A DNA stretch of 64,000 nt from Streptomyces sp. NBC_01476. Its GTDB lineage: Bacteria; Actinomycetota; Actinomycetes; Streptomycetales; Streptomycetaceae. The translations under genes were made by a program, and so were the position numbers. Where the stretch lies: contig NZ_CP109446.1 of assembly GCF_036227265.1 (NCBI RefSeq), positions 248,001-312,000 of the forward strand, in the 5' to 3' direction. The first letter of the stretch is position 1. Every line of letters begins with the position of its first letter. Positions 15,079-22,613 of the stretch are shown here, in pieces. The notes beneath the pieces were generated by a model. The model made no database searches and had not been told where the DNA came from. It saw only the letters and a list, made by a program, of their open reading frames with translations.

Positions 15079-16509
15079 ATGCCGACTGTGAAAGGTGACC
15101 GGATGCTGAAGCGACTCGCCGTCACCGCGGTGGCGCTGTCCACCCCCTACTGGCTGCCGAAGGCCGTCGTCGGGCTGCGGGTCAAGGTCTTCGCCAAGGT
15201 GAACGGACCCGAAGGCGTCGTGGTGCCCAACGAGCAGGTGTCCCCTGAGCGGTTCGCCGAGCTGTACGGGCACCCGGCGGCGAACGGCCGCAGCCGCGGG
15301 GCGGGCCTGTCCGACCTCTTCTGGTACTGGCTGGCCCCCGGCCCCGAGGTCCACCAGGAGCATCTGGAACCCGGCCCGCGCTACGACGCGGTGGCCCGCA
15401 CCACCAGCGCGATCCTGGCCGGCGGCAGCGCCGAACTGTCCGCTGCCGCCACCCGCTGCGCCGCCGCCGTCCTGGACGAACTCGTGCCCGGGGAGGTCGC
15501 CCTGGTCCGGCTGCGCGACCTGATGATGCCCGTCTGGGCGGAGTTCTTCTACGAGCTGGTGTTCCGCGAGCCGTGTCCGCCGCAGGCCCGCCGGCTCATC
15601 GTGGACAACGCCGAGGACGTCATCAACTCCCTGAAGAACACCAGGCTGCGGCACATGGACCGGCGGGCGAAGCTCACCCGCTACCTGGTGCGCCGGCTGG
15701 CCGCAGGCGAGGTGCCGCACGAACTCCCCGCCGAACTGGCCACCTTGCGCGACCGGGCCCACTACCTCCAGGGCGCCTTCTTCAACACCGCCGTGGTGCA
15801 GATGTCGGAGGCGATGGCCCATCTGCTGCTGGTACTGGCCGCCCGGCCCGGCATCCAGCAGCGGCTGGCCGAACACCCTGACGACGACCACGAGTTGGGC
15901 AATGTGATGAACGAGACGCTGCGGATGTATCCGCTCTTCGGCATCGCGCACCGCATCACCACCGCGGACATCGATCTGGGCGAGGGCATCAGTTACCCGG
16001 CGGGCACCGTCCTCTGCTTCGACTACCCCGCCTACCACGCGACCGGCTACACCGACCCGGAGCGGTTCGACCCCGGGCGGTGGGACCGCCTGTCGGTCAA
16101 GGAGGCCCACCACATCCCCTTCGGCGTCGCCACGAACCGGCCGTGCCCGGCGTGGCGGCTGGCCCCGCTGGTGATGCGGGCGGTCACCCGTGAGGTGCTG
16201 CGCCGCTTCACCCTGCACTCCACGGTGTCCCACACCCGGTCCATCCCGCACCGCGCGCCCTGTCTGCTGGTGGCCAGCGACCATCCGCTGCCGCGCCACC
16301 GGATCGCGGCGACGCTGGCCTTCCTGCGGCTGCGCGACCGCTGGGAGGACGTCGGCCGCAGCCTGCTGCAGTTCGGGCTCGGCGGCGCGATGGTGCTCGA
16401 CGCGCGCCGGTCCCGGCCGGCCGAGCGGTACTTCGCACGGCACGACACCCAGGGCCGGCCGCTGGAGAGCACCCCCGCCACGCCACCGGGCTGCCCGTAC
16501 CACCCCTGA
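15079..16509 (+). CDS. Atypical cytochrome P450-like protein
   Basis: A 476-residue protein with the P450 K-helix ETLR (279-282), a PERF/DPGRW region (328-335) and a haem-loop cysteine (Cys356) in PFGVATNRPCPAW. Two hallmarks deviate: the loop has Pro-Ala after Cys in place of x-Gly, and the I-helix region (about 231-250, QGAFFNTAVVQMSEAMAHLL) has no A/G-G-x-D/E-T oxygen-activation motif. That suggests a peroxide-using, isomerase-like or otherwise unusual P450. The N-terminus (residues 10-32) is hydrophobic. About 110 residues follow the haem loop, ending GCPYHP. ATG 15103 with AAAGGTGA upstream is an alternative start. Confidence 0.8.
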   Translation: MPTVKGDRMLKRLAVTAVALSTPYWLPKAVVGLRVKVFAKVNGPEGVVVPNEQVSPERFAELYGHPAANGRSRGAGLSDLFWYWLAPGPEVHQEHLEPGPRYDAVARTTSAILAGGSAELSAAATRCAAAVLDELVPGEVALVRLRDLMMPVWAEFFYELVFREPCPPQARRLIVDNAEDVINSLKNTRLRHMDRRAKLTRYLVRRLAAGEVPHELPAELATLRDRAHYLQGAFFNTAVVQMSEAMAHLLLVLAARPGIQQRLAEHPDDDHELGNVMNETLRMYPLFGIAHRITTADIDLGEGISYPAGTVLCFDYPAYHATGYTDPERFDPGRWDRLSVKEAHHIPFGVATNRPCPAWRLAPLVMRAVTREVLRRFTLHSTVSHTRSIPHRAPCLLVASDHPLPRHRIAATLAFLRLRDRWEDVGRSLLQFGLGGAMVLDARRSRPAERYFARHDTQGRPLESTPATPPGCPYHP

Positions 16510-16582
16510 CAGCACCTCCGGGTCCCCGCGTCCCCCGCTTCTCTCTCCCCCCGCACGCCCACCGCCGAAGGGCCATCCCGTC

Positions 16583-17899
16583 ATGTCCGCGACTTCGCTC
16601 GGTACCGCCTTCCTGCTCGCCGCCGTCGTGATCCTGGTCGTCTGCCGGATCGTCACCTGGGCGCTGCGGCCGCTGCTGCAGCCCCCGGTGGTCGCGGAGA
16701 TGGTGGCCGGTGTGCTGCTCGGACCGTCCGTCCTCGGGCTGATCGCCCCCGGCGTGGAGCACTCGCTCTTCCCGGCCGAGCTGCGACCGGTGCTGTATGT
16801 GGCAGGTCAGCTGGGTCTTGCCCTGTTCATGTTCCATGCGGGGTACGAGTTCCGCGTCGACCGGATCCGGCCGGTGGCCCGGCAGGCGGGGGCCATCTCA
16901 CTGGCCGGCATCGCGGTGCCGCTGGCGCTGGGCAGCGGGCTCACCTGGGCCGTCCACAGCTCGGTGCACACCTCACCGCCGGGTGTCCCGGTGCACATCA
17001 CGGCGATCTTCGTGGGCGTCACCCTGTCCATCACCGCGTTTCCCATGCTGGCCCGGATCATCACCGAACGCGGCCTGACCGGCACGGTGTTCGGTACCGT
17101 CTCGCTGGCCGCGGGCGCGCTGGACGACGTGGTGGCGTGGGTGCTGCTGGCCGGTGTGCTCAGTTTGTCGCGGGGCAGTTCCGGCCCGGTGCTGCTGGCG
17201 GTCATCGGGGGGCTCGGCCTGGTGGTGGTGCTCGCGGTGCTTCTGCGGGTGCGGGACCGGGTGGCGCGGGCGGTGAGCGGGCTGCCGCCGCAGCAACTGG
17301 TGCTCGGTGTCGTGCTGCTGCTCTGCCTGGCCGCCTGGTACACCGACCGGATCGGCCTCTACGCGGTCTTCGGCGCCTTCAGCCTCGGGGTCGCCTTCCC
17401 GCGCTCCCCCGCCATCGAGCGGGCGGTGCAGGCGACGGCCCCGCTGAGCAACGCCCTGCTGGTGCCGCTCTTCTTCACCTACTCCGGTCTCAACACCGAC
17501 ACCGGGCTGCTGGGTGATCCCGCCCTGCTGGCCTTCGCCGCGGGCTGCATCCTGTGCGCGATCGCCGGCAAGTTCGCGGCGTGCTGGCTGGCCGCCCGGG
17601 CAGTGGGGCAGAGCGGTCCGGTGGCCCTGCGGATCGGCACCCTGATGAACGCCCGCGGGCTGATGCAGCTGATCGCGATCAATGTGGGGCTGGCGGAGGG
17701 AATCGTGACGCGCTCGATGTTCACCGTGCTGGTGCTGGTCGCGCTGGTCACCACGATGATGGCCACCCCGCTGCTGGCCCTGTGGGACCGGCTGGACGGC
17801 GGCCTGAAGGCGGTGGACGACCCGCCCCCGGCCGCTCCGCGGCCGGCGGTGGAGGCCGCGGTGGACAGCCGGGCCGGCGCGGACGGTGCGCGCGGGTGA
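16583..17899 (+). CDS. CPA2-type cation/proton antiporter
   Basis: A 438-residue membrane protein with about 12 to 13 helices, matching the Na+/H+ exchanger (CPA2, KefB/NapA-like) family. Recognisable elements are PVVAEMVAGVLLGPSVLG in the second helix, ALFMFHAGYEF, ITAFPMLARI, and AGALDDVVAWVLL with the transport aspartates (DD). There is no RCK/TrkA-N regulatory domain; the C-terminus is a short acidic/proline tail. It exchanges monovalent cations for protons. GAAGGG precedes ATG 16583. Co-directional placement after the P450 suggests a role in the same locus, perhaps ion homeostasis or resistance. Confidence 0.85.
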   Translation: MSATSLGTAFLLAAVVILVVCRIVTWALRPLLQPPVVAEMVAGVLLGPSVLGLIAPGVEHSLFPAELRPVLYVAGQLGLALFMFHAGYEFRVDRIRPVARQAGAISLAGIAVPLALGSGLTWAVHSSVHTSPPGVPVHITAIFVGVTLSITAFPMLARIITERGLTGTVFGTVSLAAGALDDVVAWVLLAGVLSLSRGSSGPVLLAVIGGLGLVVVLAVLLRVRDRVARAVSGLPPQQLVLGVVLLLCLAAWYTDRIGLYAVFGAFSLGVAFPRSPAIERAVQATAPLSNALLVPLFFTYSGLNTDTGLLGDPALLAFAAGCILCAIAGKFAACWLAARAVGQSGPVALRIGTLMNARGLMQLIAINVGLAEGIVTRSMFTVLVLVALVTTMMATPLLALWDRLDGGLKAVDDPPPAAPRPAVEAAVDSRAGADGARG

Positions 17900-17906
17900 C
17901 CGGCCA

Positions 17907-17961
17907 CCCCTGATCAGGGGATTTCCCGGGTTCTTTGCCTCTGGGGCAAGCCTTTTGCCTC
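17907..17961 (+). promoter_or_regulatory. Perfect palindrome and two operator repeats upstream of the XRE-cupin gene
   Basis: CCCCTGATCAGGGG (17907-17920) is a perfect 14-bp palindrome just after the antiporter stop. Further on, TTTGCCTC occurs at 17934 and again at 17954, exactly 20 bp (two helical turns) apart. The first copy lies in TTGCC-N5-GGCAA; the second is followed by AGAGGCA, making TGCCTC-A-GAGGCA (17956-17968). Tandem sites on one face of the helix upstream of a regulator gene suggest autoregulation. Confidence 0.6.
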
Positions 17962-17989
17962 AGAGGCACAAACGGTGTTCCATGGACTC

Positions 17990-18622
17990 ATGGAAGCGAT
18001 CCGAACCGCGGCTCAGGCCCCCGACGAGGAACTCGTCCTGGCCCCCCGCCTGCGTGAGCGGCGGCGCGCCAGCGGACTGACCCTGGAGGCCGCGGCCCAC
18101 CGGCTCGAACTGTCGGCGGCGCATCTGTCCCGGCTGGAATCGGGACTGCGGCAGCCGTCGCTGCCGGTGCTCCTGGGGCTCGCCCGGTTGTACGGAACCA
18201 CCGTCTCCGACCTGCTCGGGGAGACGTCCGCCGAACCCGACCCCATCGTACGCGGCGACCGGATGGCACCGGTACCGGCCGGCGGCTGGACGTACTGGCG
18301 GGCCGGCGGCACCGGCCGGGCCATGCAGGCGCTGCGGGTGCACGTGCCGGCGCGGGCCCAGCAGGAACTCGTGCGGGTGCACCCCGGCGAGGAGTGGCTC
18401 TATGTCACCGCGGGCGAACTGCAACTGACCCTCGGGGAGCGCACCCACCGGCTGCACGTCGGGGACGCGGCCCACTTCGACTCACTGGTGCCGCACCGGC
18501 TGGCCGCGGCCGGCTCCGGCGGGGTCGACCTGCTTTTCGTCCACACCCTGATGCAGAGCGAGACCTCGGCTCTGTGCATCGGACCGCAGGACGCCACCGA
18601 CCACCGAGGAGAACGGCGATGA
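17990..18622 (+). CDS. XRE-type HTH regulator with C-terminal cupin domain
   Basis: A 210-residue protein. The HTH (about residues 19-75) includes LREREEASGLTLE-like sequence and LSAAHLSRLESGLRQPSL. A linker leads to a cupin_2 domain (about 110-190) with VHPGEEWLYVTAGELQLTLGE and HVGDAAHFDSLVPHRL, whose His/Glu residues can bind a metal or small ligand. Such proteins sense a metabolite and control adjacent genes. ATG 17990 is taken as start; GTG 17975 is also in frame. The stop overlaps the DUF6126 gene (ATGA). Its likely targets are itself and the neighbouring antiporter/oxidative genes. Confidence 0.85.
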   Translation: MEAIRTAAQAPDEELVLAPRLRERRRASGLTLEAAAHRLELSAAHLSRLESGLRQPSLPVLLGLARLYGTTVSDLLGETSAEPDPIVRGDRMAPVPAGGWTYWRAGGTGRAMQALRVHVPARAQQELVRVHPGEEWLYVTAGELQLTLGERTHRLHVGDAAHFDSLVPHRLAAAGSGGVDLLFVHTLMQSETSALCIGPQDATDHRGERR

Positions 18623-18810
18623 CCATGAGCGAGACCGAACCCACCGTCGATGCCACAGAGGCCGTCGAGCCGGTGGTCGCCCGCACCACCAACGGCACCG
18701 AGCGCCGCAAGGAGCGCGGCGTCGTCATCCGGGTACTCGTCTACGTCGCCGTCGCCCACCTCATGGCCTTCTACCTGTGGCTGATGTTCGCGGTGATCGG
18801 CAAGCACTGA
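18619..18810 (+). CDS. DUF6126-family small membrane peptide
   Basis: A 63-residue peptide with an acidic N-terminus, a basic patch (ERRKERGVVIR) and one membrane helix (VLVYVAVAHLMAFYLWLMFAVI) at the C-terminus. The sequence pattern matches small proteins annotated DUF6126 in streptomycetes, which recur beside XRE-cupin regulators. Its start overlaps the regulator stop, so the pair is co-translated. Function unknown; it may tether or modulate the regulator or a transporter. Confidence 0.75.
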   Translation: MTMSETEPTVDATEAVEPVVARTTNGTERRKERGVVIRVLVYVAVAHLMAFYLWLMFAVIGKH

Positions 18811-18830
18811 CCGGACACCGCCGCCTCCGG

Positions 18831-18886
18831 ACGCGGCATGGAGCGGCCGGCCCCCGAAACGGGGGGCCGGCCGCTCCATGCCGCGT
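18831..18886 (+). terminator. Very strong hairpin terminator
   Basis: About 25 bp of stem: left arm 18831-18855 beginning ACGCGGCATGGAGC and right arm 18861-18886 ending GCTCCATGCCGCGT, with a GAAAC-type loop. It follows the DUF6126 stop by 20 bases and closes the 12.3-18.8 kb transcription unit(s). Confidence 0.85.
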
Positions 18887-18974
18887 CCGCCGCGGGTTCC
18901 GCCGAGACCCGTATGGCGCACAGCCGGGCGTGATCGAATGGGCGGCACGCCAGAGCAGATGAAAGAAGGCACCG

Positions 18975-20222
18975 ATGTCGCTGCCCCCCGACGCGTGGCC
19001 CCCCGGCCTCCTCGACCGCCTGCACGCGCTGTACGAGGACCTGCACCGGCATCCCGAACTCTCCGGCCACGAGCACCGCACCGCGGGAAAGGCCGCGCGG
19101 GCACTGGCCGACGCGGGGTACGAGGTCACCGAGGGCGTCGGCGGCACCGGCGTGGTGGGCGTACTGGCCAACGGCGCCGGTCCTGTCGTGATGCTGCGCG
19201 CCGACATGGACGCGCTGCCCGTAGCGGAGGAGACCGGTCTGCCGTACGCCTCGCAGGTGTACGCCGACGGGCCGGACGGGGGGCCGGTACCGGTGGCGCA
19301 CGCCTGCGGCCATGACATGCACGTCACCTGCCTGGCCGGGGCAGCGACGCTGCTCGCCGCGGTCCGCGCGAGCTGGTCGGGCACGCTGCTGGTGGTCTTC
19401 CAGCCGGCCGAGGAGCTGGCGACGGGTGCCAGGGCGATGATCGACGACGGGCTCTTCGAACGTTTCCCGCGCCCGGACATCGTCCTCGGCCAGCATGTCG
19501 GGCCGCTGCCGGCCGGAATGATCGGGCACCGCGAGGGCGCGGTGATGGCGGGCGCCGACGCCGCCTCGGTGGAGCTGTACGGCCGCGGGGGCCACGGTTC
19601 ACGGCCCGAGGCGACGGTCGACCCGGTGCTGATGGCCGCCTCGGTCGTGGTGCGGCTCCAGGGTGTGGTCGCCCGTGAGGTGCCGCCGCAGGAGACCGCC
19701 GTGCTCACCGTGGGCCGCCTCCAGGCCGGCACCGTCAGCAATGTCATCCCGGAGACCGCCCAGCTGGGCATAAGCCTGCGCTCCTACACCCCCGAGGTCC
19801 GTCAACTGCTGCGGACCGCGGTGGAACGGATAGTGACCGCGGAGGCCACCGCGAGCGGGTCGCCCAAACCGCCGGTGATCGACTGGCTGCCGGCGGCTCC
19901 GGTACTGGTCAGTGACCCGGAGCAGACCCGGGCGGTGGTCGCCGACCTGGCCGCGCACTTCGGGCAGGACAAGATGCTCCCGCTGCCGCAGATCGCCGCC
20001 AGCGAGGACGTCGGCCACCTGGGCGAGGCGGCGGGGGTGCCCACCGTGTTCTGGTTCTGGGGCGGGCCCGACGCCGAGACGGTGGTCACCGCCTTCCTGG
20101 AAGGCCGGTTCGACGAACTTCCCTCGAACCATTCCGCGCGATTCGCGCCGGTCGCCGAGCCCACCATCACCACCGGGGTCGAAGCGCTGGCAGTGGCCGC
20201 GCTCGGCCGGTTCGGTCGCTGA
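18975..20222 (+). CDS. M20 family amidohydrolase
   Basis: A 415-residue metal-dependent hydrolase of the M20/aminoacylase-hippurate hydrolase type. Metal and catalytic residues are present: HPELSGHE, RADMDALP (catalytic Asp), HACGHDMH (metal), QPAEE (catalytic Glu) and EDVGH. The dimerisation domain occupies the middle (GRGGHGSRP). Such enzymes cleave N-acyl amino acids or similar amides; the exact substrate is not readable. AAGAAGG precedes ATG 18975. It is a single gene between a strong terminator and a phosphatase gene. Confidence 0.9.
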   Translation: MSLPPDAWPPGLLDRLHALYEDLHRHPELSGHEHRTAGKAARALADAGYEVTEGVGGTGVVGVLANGAGPVVMLRADMDALPVAEETGLPYASQVYADGPDGGPVPVAHACGHDMHVTCLAGAATLLAAVRASWSGTLLVVFQPAEELATGARAMIDDGLFERFPRPDIVLGQHVGPLPAGMIGHREGAVMAGADAASVELYGRGGHGSRPEATVDPVLMAASVVVRLQGVVAREVPPQETAVLTVGRLQAGTVSNVIPETAQLGISLRSYTPEVRQLLRTAVERIVTAEATASGSPKPPVIDWLPAAPVLVSDPEQTRAVVADLAAHFGQDKMLPLPQIAASEDVGHLGEAAGVPTVFWFWGGPDAETVVTAFLEGRFDELPSNHSARFAPVAEPTITTGVEALAVAALGRFGR

Positions 20223-20314
20223 GGGCCTCAAAGAGGTAACGGAAGGTCAAGTCCGAACAGGCGCGTTACGGCGACAGCCCTAGCCTGGAAGGAACGGGGG
20301 AAGGAGAGGTCACC

Positions 20315-21580
20315 GTGCTGAGACGAGTCCCGGACGGCCCGCGCCCCCCGAGCCGGGTGAAGGCGCTCTTCACCACGCCCGGGGCACCCGGGCCGGACGG
20401 CCGGCAGCCGATACCGCTGCCGCTGACCGTGCTGCCGTACGCGGTGATGGCACTGGTCGCGGTGGTCGACGGGGTGGTGGGGGCGAGCGTCGGCCTGCTG
20501 CCGCTGGTGTCGCTGGGCCCGGCCTTCGCCGGTCTGGTCGGGACCTGGGTACGTACCGCGGTCATCGGGGCCCTGGCGGTCGCGGTGGTGTGCGCGCTCG
20601 GTGTGGTGGACGGGCTCTTCTCCGAACGGCGCGGTTTCGCCGCGATCGGCGCCGTGGTCGGTGTGACGGTGGCCGGGGTGATCGCCGCGGTCACCCGGCA
20701 GCGGCGTGAGGCGGAGCTGGCGAACGTACGGTCGATCGCCGAGGTGGCCCAGCGGGTGCTGCTGCGGCCGGTACCGCGCAGCGCCGGGCATCTGCGGGCG
20801 GCCGTGTCGTACACCTCGGCGGTCGCGGAGGCCAGGATCGGCGGTGACCTCTACGAGGTGGTGGCCTCGCCCGCCGGGGTCCGGGTGATCATCGGCGATG
20901 TGCAGGGGAAGGGCCTGGAGGCGGTCGAGACGGCCGCGGTGGTGCTGGGCGCCTTCCGGGAAGCCGCGTACGACGAGAAGACGCTGGAGGGCGTCGGCGA
21001 GCGGGTGCAGCGGGCCGCGGACCGTACCGTCAGCGGGGAGAAGTTCGTGACCGCGCTGATGGCCGAGATCAGCCCGGAGAACGGGACGACGCTGCTGAAC
21101 TTCGGGCATCCGCCGCCGATGGTGGTCTCCCCCGACGGGAGCGTGGTCTTCCCGGAGCCGCCGGCGTACGCGCTGCCGCTGGGGCTTGGCATCCCGCGCA
21201 GCGAACCCCCGGTGCCGTTCGAGGTGTCGTTCCAGCCGGGTGACCAGTTGCTGCTCTACACCGACGGCGTGACCGAGGCCAGGGACCCGGCCGGGACGTT
21301 CTATCCGCTGGGACAGCGGGCCTGGCTGCTCTCCGAGGCGGATCCGCAGAGCGCGCTGGAGGCGCTGCGCGCGGACCTGATCCTGCACACCCGCGGCCCG
21401 CTGCACGACGACGCGGCGATGCTGCTGCTGCGCTACCGCGAGCCGGCGGAGCCCGCCGAAGGCGGCGCACACCGCGCGGACGCGGACGACACCGACATCA
21501 CCTCCGACGCCCCCGACGCCTCCGGCCCCGCCGCCGCCGAAGACCCGCGGGACGACGGCCCGCGCCAAACCACCCCCTGA
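20315..21580 (+). CDS. Membrane PP2C-type (SpoIIE/RsbU-like) serine phosphatase
   Basis: A 421-residue protein. Three to four membrane helices (about residues 32-130) precede a PP2C/SpoIIE catalytic domain with GGDLYEVV, GDVQGKG, GHPPP and TDGVTEARD, which hold the Mg/Mn-binding aspartates. The acidic/proline tail is low complexity. These phosphatases usually dephosphorylate STAS-domain anti-sigma antagonists in partner-switching pathways. GTG 20315 has AAGGAGAGG upstream. A STAS protein lies 6 kb away at 26427-26771, but that one lacks the phosphorylatable serine. Confidence 0.85.
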   Translation: MLRRVPDGPRPPSRVKALFTTPGAPGPDGRQPIPLPLTVLPYAVMALVAVVDGVVGASVGLLPLVSLGPAFAGLVGTWVRTAVIGALAVAVVCALGVVDGLFSERRGFAAIGAVVGVTVAGVIAAVTRQRREAELANVRSIAEVAQRVLLRPVPRSAGHLRAAVSYTSAVAEARIGGDLYEVVASPAGVRVIIGDVQGKGLEAVETAAVVLGAFREAAYDEKTLEGVGERVQRAADRTVSGEKFVTALMAEISPENGTTLLNFGHPPPMVVSPDGSVVFPEPPAYALPLGLGIPRSEPPVPFEVSFQPGDQLLLYTDGVTEARDPAGTFYPLGQRAWLLSEADPQSALEALRADLILHTRGPLHDDAAMLLLRYREPAEPAEGGAHRADADDTDITSDAPDASGPAAAEDPRDDGPRQTTP

Positions 21581-21769
21581 GGCGAGCCCGGGGCCACCGG
21601 CTCGACAAGCCGCGGCCTTCCCCCGGCAACGGGGTGACGCGGGGCCCGCGTGAAGCGCGCCGGGATCCGCATGGTGCACCTCATCGGGCGGCGCACGGCC
21701 ACGGCGGTGACCACAGGGCCGCTCGCCGCGGGGAACGGCCTCGCCTCCGGGTCACGCGGGGCCCGGGGT

Positions 21770-22453
21770 TCAGCAGCCGGGGTGGCCCCAGCCGTCGTCG
21801 TTGCGGGTGATCTCCTCGCCCGCGGCGTAGGCGCGGCCGCAGCGGCACGTGCCCGGGTACTTGGCCTTGAGGGTGCGGGCGGACTGTCCGGACCCGGTGG
21901 CGGTCCTCTTCGCCGCGGTCTTCCCGGCGGCGGTCTTCCGCGCCGGGGAGGCAGCGCTGGTGGGCGACCGCGGCGGGGCCGGTGAGCCGAGGTCGCTGCC
22001 GGCCGGCTCCTGGGTGACGGCGGCCTGGCTGGCGGCGCGGTCGGCGAAGTCGTTCAGCTTGTCGCCGCCCACCTGGTGCGCGGGCACATAGCGGAATTCG
22101 ACCGGGCGGCCGGTGAGCAGTTCGTCGATGCCGACCACGAGGTCCTGGTTGGCCACCGGCTTGCCGGCCGAGGTCTTCCAGCCCTTGCGCTTCCAGCCGG
22201 GCAGCCAGGTGGTGACCGCCTTCATGGCGTACTGGGAGTCCATCCGGACCTCCAGTGGCGTCCGCGGGTCCGTGGCGGCGAGCAGCCGCTGCAGCGCGGT
22301 CAGCTCGGCCACATTGTTGGTGGCGGTGCCCAGCGGCCCCGCCTCCCAGCGGACCGGTTCGCCCGCCTCGTCGGCGATGACCCATGCCCAGCCGGCCGGT
22401 CCCGGATTGCTCTTCGATGCCCCGTCACACGCGGCGATGATGCGCTCGACCAC
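21770..22453 (-). CDS. rnhA: Ribonuclease HI with C-terminal zinc-ribbon-like tail
   Basis: A 227-residue protein. The N-terminal ~140 residues are RNase HI with the four acidic catalytic residues in ACDGASKSNPG, NNVAELTAL, VRMDSQY and LNDFAD. It cleaves RNA in RNA/DNA hybrids. A Lys/Ala/Thr-rich linker follows, then a Cys-containing end (YPGTCRCGRAYAAGEEIT, ending GHPGC) that could bind zinc or nucleic acid and is common in actinomycete homologues. GTG 22453 was chosen because the family begins at VERIIAACDG; a G-rich stretch precedes it. Confidence 0.85.
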   Translation of the reverse strand: MVERIIAACDGASKSNPGPAGWAWVIADEAGEPVRWEAGPLGTATNNVAELTALQRLLAATDPRTPLEVRMDSQYAMKAVTTWLPGWKRKGWKTSAGKPVANQDLVVGIDELLTGRPVEFRYVPAHQVGGDKLNDFADRAASQAAVTQEPAGSDLGSPAPPRSPTSAASPARKTAAGKTAAKRTATGSGQSARTLKAKYPGTCRCGRAYAAGEEITRNDDGWGHPGC

Positions 22454-22613
22454 CCCCCGATCATGCCAGCTCGCCGGGGGCCGCCGGTACACCGCCCCTG
22501 ACCGGTCCCACGCCACCGGCGGGCTACGGCGTTCGCGCGTCCCGGACTGCGCGGAACGCGGCGCGGACGGAGCATGGGGATGACGGCACGCGAACCGGAC
22601 GAAAGGGCGTCGG

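Noticed and set aside
21581..21769. Possible small gene between the phosphatase and rnhA genes
   Set aside because: Short frames start at weak codons without ribosome sites and the translations are low complexity.
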